From: Neoscytalidium dimidiatum
Lineage: Eukaryota; Ascomycota; Dothideomycetes; Botryosphaeriales; Botryosphaeriaceae
DNA: 64,000 bases
Assembly (NCBI GenBank): GCA_037367355.1
Contig: CM074697.1
Span: forward strand, 1,116,001 to 1,180,000
Direction: 5' to 3'
Shown here: one piece after another, positions 55,451 to 64,000 of the stretch
Numbering within the stretch: position 1 is the first letter of the stretch
How the letters are laid out: each line of letters starts with the position of its first letter
Notes under the pieces: generated by a model
What the model was told of the DNA's origin: nothing
Seen by the model: only the letters and a program-made list of their open reading frames with translations
Database searches by the model: none
Made by a program: the position numbers and the translations under genes

Positions 55451-56046
55451 TTACTCCTTCTCCTCGATGATGCCCTCGGCCTCGAGCCGTCTCCGGGCCT
55501 CCTCAAGAGCCCAGGTTTGTATGCTGCAGAGCGTATCGCGTCAGCATCGATCATGAACTTGGATCAATAACATCCACCCCACATCAATCGCCCATCCTCA
55601 GCAATCCCCAATTTGAAGTCACAACTGTCTTCTCCGTCGCTATTTTGTCCAACAATCCCATGCCCCACAGCCCCGCCTACCCCTCGAGTCATCTCAACCC
55701 CTCTCTTCACCGAAAACCTCCAATTCACAATCCCCGCATCAAAAACAATAAAAAAAACCACGTACCTCGTATCGGGCTTGTAGCACCACGCCACGGTCGC
55801 GAGCCCCAAGCTGCCGAAGAAGCCCCAGAACCAGATCTTCTCCCAGCCCTCGGCCTGGTACTTGCCGGGCGCGACGCCGAAGAGCCAGCCGGTCGGGGGG
55901 TCGTAGTGGTCACCGTGGGCGTGCGCATCGCCGCCGAGGCGGCGTGGGGACGACGAGAGGTTGCGGCGGACGGCCGGGTTGGCCGTCGTCGTCGACGTCG
56001 TGGCCAAGCGGCGGAGAGCGTTGGTCGAACGGAGCGAGGACGCCAT
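55451..56046 (-). CDS. NADH:ubiquinone oxidoreductase ESSS (NDUFB11-like) subunit
   Basis: Complement of 55451-55523 and 55766-56046; 117 aa. The 242-base phase-2 intron (GTACGT..CTGCAG) joins ..CYKPDTR to SIQTWALEEARRRLEAEG. Residues 1-36 form an Arg/Ser/Thr-rich mitochondrial targeting sequence. HYDPPTGWLFG leads into a single membrane helix (about 70-90, IWFWGFFGSLGLATVAW) and a short charged C-terminal helix, as in the accessory ESSS/NDUFB11 subunit of complex I. It is a structural subunit of the inner-membrane arm needed for assembly. Housekeeping gene; the second exon is short, and the frame read through the intron is spurious. Confidence 0.88.
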
Positions 56047-57006
56047 CGCAGGAAACTGGGCGGGGCAGGCGTCAGGCGAAGGTGAAAGAGTGGAGATAGA
56101 GTGGAGAGTTGGGACGTTGTCGTCGAGCGGGCGTCGGCGATGAACAGTGCGGTTTCGTTGTGTCTGCTCTTGGGGTTACCAGCGAAGCGCGGATGAGGTT
56201 GGAACCCGGCGGGTTGGCAGAAGGCGGTGACGAGTGGCAGTTCAGCCCCGTCTCGCCGGCATTCGGAACGAGGCTTTGAGCTACATCCGAGCCCGGTGAA
56301 CGGGACTTGCGCCCTCTCTCTTCACCCCTTGTTCATCTCACCTTGCGCCGGCCCATTCGGCTCAATGGAAGGCTGTACGTTATATACTACAGTGCATCTT
56401 AAGCGGGAGAAAGAGGGTCAGAGTACGGCATGTATTAGACGCTAAGTCTCTCTCGTCACGCGGGAATACCATCCCTCCAGCCACTCTGCAAATGCCATTC
56501 CTCCCAGCCCTGTTGCCCTCCCCATCCTTGTCGCGTAACTACGTACAGCCCTCGTAACACTTGTGTTGCCCTTCTAGTTCGCATTAAATCCTCAGCCTTC
56601 CCACCTGTTTTCATCTCGTCGTCAAAAAAAAAAGTCCCATCCGTCGTTTCTTTTTCCATTTCGTCCATTTCCCATACCTTCTCAATATGAACAAGAGAAA
56701 CCACTCTCCTCTTCTAGAACCATTCATCCGCAGTTATTATGCGTGGTTTCGAAAGACGGGGGGAATAAGGCTCGAAGCAGCCTGATGGCTCGCCACTCAG
56801 CGTGAATCGGACGGAAATAATGCCACAAACGCCAAATTTGCCTTCATCGGAACGAGGCTGTCCAAATGCTAAGAGGATTACGAAGGATCTGGAGAAAAGC
56901 GAAAAGCAAACAGCAAGCTCGACATGCTCCTAATGCTGGGGTGATCACTCCCACGGCTTTTGTACAGGTAGGAAGCGCCACGAATTCACTCTGATCGTTA
57001 TCCCTT
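56047..57006. other. Intergenic
   Basis: 0.96 kb between the complex I subunit promoter and the 3' end of the surface-protein gene. No gene supported; a short A run near 56627. Confidence 0.45.
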
Positions 57007-58198
57007 TTAACGGCGTGAAGAAGTGTAACGGGTAGTCCTCGTTCTCCTGTCATCCGAGCTGTCGCTGCCTAAAGGTTTGTTAGCAAGCTCTACTCTCAGC
57101 AGAAGATTACATTTATCACTTACTTGAACTTGTGTAGTAGCTGTAGTAGTCGCTGCTGGTGTAACCCGTCGTCGTCGTCTTGTCATCGTACCGCGAATCA
57201 TGCCTCCTCTTGAGACCGAGGAGAGCCGCGGCTCCACCCAACCCCGCAAGGATGCCACCCAAGCCAAGGCCACCGCTCTTCTTCGGTGGAGGTGGCCTGG
57301 CGGGGCGGTCACCGTACCAGCCAGAGTGACGGCTACCGCCACCGTGGCTGTGGCGGTGGTACTCCTCGACGTACTCAGTAGAACGGCGTCTCTTCTTGCC
57401 CAGGCCAAAGATTGCGAGAAGGCCATCGAACGCTGCCTTGGCGCAACAGAACAGACACAAGAGTGCGAGCAAGAGAATACCGGCCAGGACGCCGATAACG
57501 ATGCCGGCAATGGCACCTCCACTGAGGCCACCACCACCGCCACCCTCACCAGCGGAAACGGGCGCAGTGGCGCCGGTTGCGACAGGGGTCTCGAATGGGA
57601 CGGTGGTGGTCGCAGAAGCGGTAGCTGTGATTGTTATCAGCGTTCCGGACGTCGGTCGTACCGGCGCGGAGTAGGAGGCACCCGTACCCGTTGCGGACGC
57701 CCCGGGGGAGTTCGTCACGCCTACGGCGGCGCACTGCCCGCTGAGCTGGCAGTACTGCTCGGAGGTGCAGCAGATGCTGCCGCAAGCTGTCTCGCCCTGG
57801 TCGGTGTTGCAAGCTATGCTGGTGCCTGTGGCCTGCGTGCTCACGGTCGCGCCACCGCCAATGTAGCTGCTGTAGATCTCGGTCCTGGTGATGGTGTCGG
57901 TCTCGACCCAGGTGCTCGTCCAGTAGGTCCAGGAACCACCAGAGCCGGCAGCGGTTGCTGCTCCACACTGTGCCTGGTTGTTGGAATCGGTGTAGCAGGC
58001 TCCGGGTGCATCACAACAGAGCTGGCCGGACCAACCACAGGGATACTGGCAGGAGCGTTCGACGAGGGTGACGTTGTGGAATTCCTCAATGGGGATTTGG
58101 TCTGTGTCGAGGTCGTCGGAGTTCTGGATCGGATTTGCGCCGGACCATTGCGGGGAGAGGGCCAGGAATGTGGAGACCAGCGAGCCGAACGAAAGCAT
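57007..58198 (-). CDS. Cys-rich single-pass membrane (cell-surface) protein
   Basis: Complement of 57007-57068 and 57124-58198; 378 aa, one phase-1 intron (GTAAGT..TTTAG). A signal peptide spans residues 1 to about 21. The extracellular part has two Cys clusters (SCQYPCGWSGQLCCDAPGAC and CNTDQGETACGSICCTSEQYC) and a Ser/Thr/Pro-rich stalk. One membrane segment (GGAIAGIVIGVLAGILLLALLCLFCC) at about residues 230-258 is followed by a basic stop-transfer KKRRRS and a Tyr/Ser/Arg-rich cytoplasmic tail ending in repeated YTSS motifs. The layout recalls Mid2/Wsc-type wall sensors, but the cysteine pattern is not a WSC domain. It is a common architecture of unknown proteins in Pezizomycotina. Confidence 0.8.
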
Positions 58199-59303
58199 GC
58201 TGGGCGAAGGTGGCGCCGAGGGAACGGCGGATGCGAAGATGGTAAAATCTGGTGCAAACGGCGCAGCTCGAGGAATGCCGCTTGAAGCTCAGCTCGCGCG
58301 AGAAAGGGACGAGCGAGCGGAGCGGGCAGCTGGCGCCGTCAAGTGGAACGCGGGCTGGCTTGTCAAGGTGGGGCTCGATGATCGACCCGCGGTCGAAGCT
58401 TGTGGGCTCTTCGCTGCGTGACGTGGATGGGATGCGAAGTGACGGTAAAGCGTCAACGCTGAACGAGCGACTGGAGCGGTCGCGATTGGGAGTGTGAGAG
58501 CAGTGAGTGTGCGAGAGAAATGAGGAATGCAGACTTACAGGCGGGAGGGCGAGAATGGTCCCAGGTCCCACCAAGTTATGCAGGCAGGTGGCTGGTAAAG
58601 AGCGAGGCTGGCAACCCAACCTGCCTGCCAACCTCAGGCTGGCCGGGTTTCGAATACGGCCCTGCCGAGGCGCTATGCGACCGAGACGACCGAGAAGATT
58701 TGGTATAGTTTATCGCGCTGTGATGGCTGTGCTCTGCTGACCTTGTAGTTCCTCTTGCCAATGCTGCGTGTTTACCTGTACGAGCAGCTACTCCACCAGC
58801 AACCCCGGCCCATCTACAGCACAGACCAACAGCGCCTGTTGTCAGGGCATCTGTCCTGCACCATGCGCCGCTCACGTCCATGTGTAACTACAAGTCCCCG
58901 CGCTACTTTTCGATTTCCAGTGGGCGCGTCCACCTATTATTCCATTAGAAGCTATCCTATATATTATTTGTACTCTTTTTAGCCGTTTCTCGTGGGCAAC
59001 CGTCTCTGGGCGCGGTGAAGAAATTATTAGCGAGCGTCACGAAGATGAGTCAAGTCTAAAGACAATCCACAAGATCGGTCCTCTGTTCGCAACCACACTC
59101 GATGCAAGGGGGAAATTGGTATCGCTCCGGGGTATACAGGCCAAAATCCAACAGCAACAATCCAAAATGAAAATGAAAAGAAAGCCAGACAAGAGTTTTC
59201 CCGACAAATGAAATGTGCTGGACACAGCGGGACAGAGATGAACAAACGTCGACCCGCAGTCGGTCGACGAAGAAGCACAAACTGTCATGCGTAACACTAC
59301 TCC
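58199..59303. other. Intergenic
   Basis: 1.1 kb; promoter of the surface-protein gene and 3' flank of the long hydrolase gene. No gene supported on either strand. Confidence 0.45.
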
Positions 59304-62300
59304 TCATGTGCCATTAAATTGGGCGCGAAGGTTGTCTCGGCTCCGACTCTCCTTGACCACCGCCGTCCAGTCCTCCCACTCCCTCGCCATCTCCGTGAGC
59401 ACGTTGCCCATGACCACCGCGCTGGCCATCAGTCCATGGTTTTCGCCTTCCAAAATCCGCACCTCGCAGCGTTTCATCGTGCGGCCCAGCCATTTGACGT
59501 TCTCGACCGGCACACGCGTGTCTCGGCTGCCATGGTGGATGACGACCGCTCGAGTGATATCAACATAGCGGAAACCAATTGGCTGCGTGCGTTCAAGACA
59601 GACAAGCAAGTCGACGGCAGGGTTCGCGTTCGTCGTCGCCATATCCCACACTGCTAGCGTTAGCCTCGTGTCGTACTCGCGCCGCCGTTCCTGCTCCGCC
59701 AGTGTCATTGCCGCCCTCGCTTGTGCTGCTGCCTCGTGGTTCGGGTCGTCTGGGTTGTTGGCTGCTATCTCCAGGGCGCTGCCATTTGGCAGCACACGGT
59801 CCATCAACATCATCGATTCCCGGTTCTTGTTGGCCGCCACTGAGACACGTGCGGTCGGAGCTTGTTGCCCTGCAATATAGCTCCTGCGCTTTACACGCTG
59901 AGGCGATTTTGGTACACTCCTAGTGATGCTGGCTGAAGTTGCGCTCATGAAGCTGGAATTGGCCACCTTCAGCAAGGGAGTTGGGAGTACCCGCAGGAAG
60001 CGTTGGGATCTTGGAAGCTGGCGTTCGGGTGTCTGCGCATTGACTGGCAGGCCGACCGCAGTCATCTGTGATGGTGGGATCCATGGGGCTAGAAGATGGA
60101 CACGGCCACGAATATGCTGAGGCATGCGCAATGCTGTTGCTAGCGCGTAAATTGCTCCGGCTGAATGAGCCATTATCGAGAATTTTGTGATTTTAAGCGC
60201 CTGACAAATGCAAAGGACGTCATCTGTGAAGGATTCGTCAATAATCCATGCTCTGCTTATCAAACAAGACAATACCAAACTTACCAGGCCAACTGAGGGG
60301 CGTCCCGTGGGGATCCGCCTGAGACTCCCCAACACCAGGTCGATCCGGGGTAATCAGCCGCAGCTTAAGAGATGCCGCGAGTTCGTCGTAGAATGCAGTA
60401 ACGTAGCGAGTCAATCCCATTCCAACGCAGACAAAGACTGCGAAGCCATCCGGGTCGCCCACTTCGGAGAAGCAAATGGTCCGCCCTGTATTTGGCTCGC
60501 GCACCTTCTGCGTCAAGCGTGGCGAATACAGAAACGCATCGACATCGTCGTCAATGGAATCCCCACTTGTCGGGCGAAGAGGTTCCTCAATAACAGCTTC
60601 CGGGACCTGCGGCGACTTGACCGGGCTTTTTACTTGCATCGAGTCCCTCTTCATCTGCTCGACTTTCGCGTTGTGTTTCTGTTCAGCTTTCAGGGGAATG
60701 TCCGGGTGCGACCATCGCTTTTTCTTAGCGTTGGCGCTCGAATTAGACCGTTTCAAACTCGACGTCGAGGGCACAAAAAGCGATTGTCTTGACGACGGCG
60801 TCGACTCAGCGCTTGCGGCTCGGGAAGGCGCTCGAGATCCAGTAGGCGTGTCGAAGTTAATGTGCAGGTCCAGTTTGTGTGCCGCCTCCTCTAGTGACCT
60901 TTTATTGCGCTCCTTCATCATGGCTGACATGTTATTGCTGCCAGCTGAAGGGCGACCCGCGATAGTGTGGCTCCGTCCCATGGATGCAAGCGAAAGGCGG
61001 TTGCTCGGGTTACTTGATGCGGTCTTTTCGCTCTCACTACGGGCCAGCGACTGTAATGCGAGCTTGTAATCTATCAGAAGTTCCTCCTCAGTATCATTTT
61101 TCAACTCTCCATTCTGTTCAGGCTGTGTGGATTGTGCACCATCCCCTAGGGGTAAGGGGCTCGTCAGCGAGCGTCGCATTTCGGTTGGCGTAAGCCCAAG
61201 CATTCTGTGAGCCTTTGCGAGCGATTCTTCGATAGGCCGCTGCTCATCCACTTCAAGAGCACGAGTGATGGGCGAAAGCGGAGTGCGCATGCTAGGTGAT
61301 AGGCGTGGAGACTCCTGAACTTCGCCACCGACGTCGAGGCGCAAGTTGCCCGCCTCCTTGTCGCGCAACTCTTTTTGCTTTTTTAGCTCTTTGATGCGCC
61401 TTGTGACTTGTGTATCCTCCTCTAATTCTGGCTCTTCTGCTTTCTGCTTTCCCTTTCCCTTCGGCTCTGGCGAAGTTTCCATCGGTTCGTCTTCCTCAAT
61501 CACGGTCCTTGTCTTCGACTGCGTTCTGCTCCGAGATCTCGAGCTGATCCGTTTATGCTTGGCCGGGCTCTGAGACTGGTGCCTTAGACTAGAGGTTCTT
61601 GATGGGATGGAGTCATCTGGCCATCGCGGACCGCGCTCTTCTATTTCTGCAGGGCCAGGTGTGGTGTTGATGGGTGTTGGTCTGTGCCTGGGTTTCCGCG
61701 GCGGGGTGGAAGGTCCTTCGCACGGGGCCTCATCGATTCTGGAGCCTCTCAAGGATTGCAGCGACGGTTTCCGTGGACTGGGTGGGCCGGACGTGGTTTT
61801 TGGCGGTGACCACAGGGCCGACGGCGGGCTATTCACACCAATCGAATCGCTGTCCCGGCTTCGCAGTCGCTCGCGCGAGCTCGCATACCCTAGGCTACGC
61901 GTTTTCGTAATGCTGCGCTTGCTTTCCAGCGAGGCCCTGCTGTTTGTGGAGTGGCGCCGCAGACCCCTCGTTATGCTGCTCGCGATGCTGCTTGCATCAT
62001 CCTTGTTGCTCGAGTGCTTCGAATTCAGCGAGCTGCAGCTCTTGGAGGTTGAGAGGATGTAGTTCTTGAGCGAGCTGCCTTCCTTGTCGCGTTTGTGCTT
62101 GTTCGGGGCGGTGATCGATGAATAGCCTGAAGGCGGTGGGGCAGTCTTGATGACCGGCGGTTCGGCGGCATCGTCGTCCAGGGTCGGGTCGTTCTTCCTT
62201 TCTTCCTCCCAGCGTTCATGCCTCCAAACCCCGTATTCCATGCCAAACCCCCCACCACCGTTCTGAAACCCGGGCTGCCATGGCGCGGGGCTAGCGGGCA

Positions 62301-62544
62301 CCGAGTAGCTGGCGCCAATGTCGCCGCCGATGCGCGGCAGATTCTCGAAGTGGTCTTGGGCGGGGAGCGAAATGGCGGACAGGGAATCGATGAGGGACGA
62401 TATGACTTCGGGCGACGCAGGCTTCGGGCGTGTGCGGTTTGCGGGACGCCGCGGGCCTTCTTTGGTGGCGGAGGTCGAGGCGACGGGCAGCGAACGGCGC
62501 TTCCGCGCGCTTTCCTGCGGAGTCGCAGGCGGAGGGTCCTCCAT
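59304..62544 (-). CDS. Long disordered protein with C-terminal alpha/beta hydrolase domain
   Basis: Complement of 59304-60223 and 60285-62544; 1059 aa. One 61-base phase-1 intron (GTAAGT..CACAG) joins ..GTPLSWPD to DVLCICQAL. Residues 1 to about 690 are low-complexity, Ser/Arg/Pro-rich and probably disordered, with coiled-coil stretches (RRIKELKKQKELRDKE) and many potential phosphosites. From about 690 comes an alpha/beta hydrolase: ICFSEVGDPDG, oxyanion strand CVGMGLTRY, LITPDRPGVGES, nucleophile elbow MAHSAG, then HHGSRDTRVP with the acid Asp, and GENHGL with the catalytic His. All three catalytic residues are present, so it is probably an esterase, lipase or related serine hydrolase. The start at 62544 is the first ATG; the frame is open upstream without one. 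Confidence 0.83.
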
Positions 62545-63683
62545 GGCGTGCTGGCTTGTTGGAGCAAAGGCGACGCAAGGGAGGCAATCAGCAGGAGGTC
62601 GGGACGGTTCCTCTGTGAGTGGCTGCGAGGGCGTTCGGAACGGACTGCATGGTGTGCGTCGCGGAGCGGCGCGCGCAGGAACGAGAGTGTCGGCACGCTG
62701 CCACAAGAGCCACACTCTGCTTGAGCGAGCGGCGCAGTGGACAAGCGGGCCAAATCACCTAAGGAGGGGGCGTTGTGATTGTCTGATAATTCGCATGTCA
62801 GGGAGACAGAGCCCAAGATGATCGACACGCGGACCGACCAGGGGGATGCTAAGCGCGACACTACAGCGACTACGAAATTGCGTACCGATTCGCGCATAGG
62901 GAGCGCAAATATAGCTTATTTTCGACCAGCCTCTGTGATATGGCTTGCAGAGCGCTCATCGCGACTCAATGCAACGTGCGGCAGGCCCCTGTAGGTGTCA
63001 GCGGAGCACGTTTCCGCTGTCTTGGTTGTCACGGGAAAGAGTACGCGACAGGCCGCTTTAATGCGCAGATGGATCGGGCAGGGGGGTTGCGGGTCTAGGC
63101 GGTATTCGGAGTGCGAGAGTAGCAATTCTCTCGTGCCTTTACCTCCTACAATTTCTTCATCTTCCCGTAATGGCATAGGTTTTGCACTTCATCTTAAGCG
63201 ACCTCGTGGAAGCTCAGCGGAGTTCCGAGCTAGTGCCAATTTCGCGAAAAAACACGCGCGTGCTCATCGACACGCGGGGGACCCGTCGGAACAAATCCTC
63301 GGATGACTCAGCGCAGCACGCAGCACCCCTACGTCATCGGCTTGAGCAGTAGAAGGATCAACACCATCCTGCTTATCGCCAAACGCAAGCTTCGTGCACA
63401 TCTCAGCCGCTCCATCTTTCTTGACCTCCTGCGCACTCCAATCGAATATCGACTCTATGCCCGAAGCGCAGATTACAGCTTCCAATAATTCACACACAAC
63501 TGCGCACCAGGCGTACCCAAGACGCGAAGCCGGGGGATCCCTAAGAGAGTCGCGAACATCGGCCTTTCCTAGAGCGCGCTTGCCCAATTCAAAGCCATTG
63601 GCCGTACTCGCCTCTGGATCTCCCAATATCAAAGCCCATTAATACTGCGCAAGACGCTGCTGCTGCGGCCCGTCATTGCAAGC
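62545..63683. other. Intergenic, divergent promoter region
   Basis: 1.14 kb between the hydrolase start and the membrane-protein start. A minus-strand open frame at 63264-63632 has protein-like composition (LGYAWCAVVCELLEAVICASGIESIFDW..) but no ATG and no clear exon to supply one. I leave it unannotated. Confidence 0.45.
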
Positions 63684-64000
63684 ATGTTGGATACCCTTCT
63701 CGGCTTGCCGCTCCTGAGCGCCGCTCTTCTCCCAGTTTATTCCAACTACTCGACCTCACTTAATCTCCTCTTCTTCTATCTAACATGGTCCACCCTAGTT
63801 CTCTCCCACCCGCCTCTGCGCGTGGAAGCATTCGGTTTACTAGCTGTCCGGCTGCTCTTCTACATCCTACCGTCGACACTATTCCTCATGTTCGACACAG
63901 CCGTACCTAGCCTTGCCGTCGCCATCAAAGCCCAGGGCCAAATCGCCTTGCCAGGTCGCAGCGGATCCAGAGGAATGAGGGGTCCAAAGGGAGTTCTAAA
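63684..64000 (+). CDS. Membrane protein, 5' part (truncated by window end)
   Basis: Begins MLDTLLGLPLLSAALLPVYS and is open for 105 codons to the edge. Three hydrophobic segments are visible (about residues 1-16, 26-44 and 50-77), followed by a hydrophilic stretch (QIALPGRSGSRGMRGPKG). I do not recognise the family from this fragment. The start is preceded by C/T-rich leader sequence. The frame is intact but the stop lies outside the window. Confidence 0.6.
   Translation, partial: MLDTLLGLPLLSAALLPVYSNYSTSLNLLFFYLTWSTLVLSHPPLRVEAFGLLAVRLLFYILPSTLFLMFDTAVPSLAVAIKAQGQIALPGRSGSRGMRGPKGVL

Noticed and set aside
63264..63632. Minus-strand 122-codon frame with protein-like composition
   Set aside because: No ATG, a stop directly upstream, and no convincing exon junction to provide a start.

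Overview
The window is nuclear DNA of a filamentous ascomycete (Pezizomycotina; class not resolvable by eye). The evidence is short introns of about 50-170 bases with GT..AG ends and frequent CTAAC/CTGAC-like branch sites, gene-sized spacing of 0.5-3 kb, secreted plant-cell-wall enzymes (GH105, AA9), Kex2-type processing sites, and cytochrome P450, fungal-type ICS and MFS families. I built all spliced models by hand; the frame closes across every junction given.

Layout. 1-20 kb: a bZIP regulator, a secreted GH105 pectin-fragment hydrolase, an unrecognised acidic protein, a small two-exon protein, a secreted Kex2-repeat peptide precursor, an F-box protein, a bacterial-looking YdcF/DUF218 protein and a short MetE-like methyltransferase. 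21-40 kb: the centrepiece, a probable isocyanide-synthase (ICS) biosynthetic gene cluster. It comprises a secreted BBE-type FAD oxidase, a divergent MFS transporter, a P450, a two-domain ICS (PvcA/DIT1 domain fused to a TauD-type dioxygenase domain), a flavin phenol-type monooxygenase, a stand-alone 2-oxoglutarate dioxygenase and an ELO fatty-acid elongase. 41-56 kb: a secreted Thr-rich PAN/apple-like protein, an SRPK-like kinase, an AA9 LPMO, three small zinc-finger proteins, a second MFS transporter and a complex I ESSS/NDUFB11 subunit. 57-64 kb: a single-pass Cys-rich surface protein, a very long disordered protein ending in an alpha/beta hydrolase, and the 5' part of a membrane protein cut by the window edge.

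How the cluster may work (inference). The ICS domain would turn an amino acid, in known fungal cases Tyr or Trp, into its isonitrile, and the fused dioxygenase would decarboxylate and desaturate it. The phenol-type flavin monooxygenase, P450, second 2-oxoglutarate oxygenase and secreted FAD oxidase would tailor it, and the MFS pump would export it. The elongase is an unexpected member and suggests either a lipidic modification or the cluster edge. An 11-base sequence, CGTATTCGGAT, recurs four times exactly between 23.0 and 28.8 kb, around the FAD oxidase, MFS and P450 genes. It is a candidate binding site for a cluster regulator that is not encoded in the cluster itself.

Limits: transcript ends, start codons and splice sites are predictions. 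No homology search was run, and tRNA genes were looked for only by eye (none convincing).
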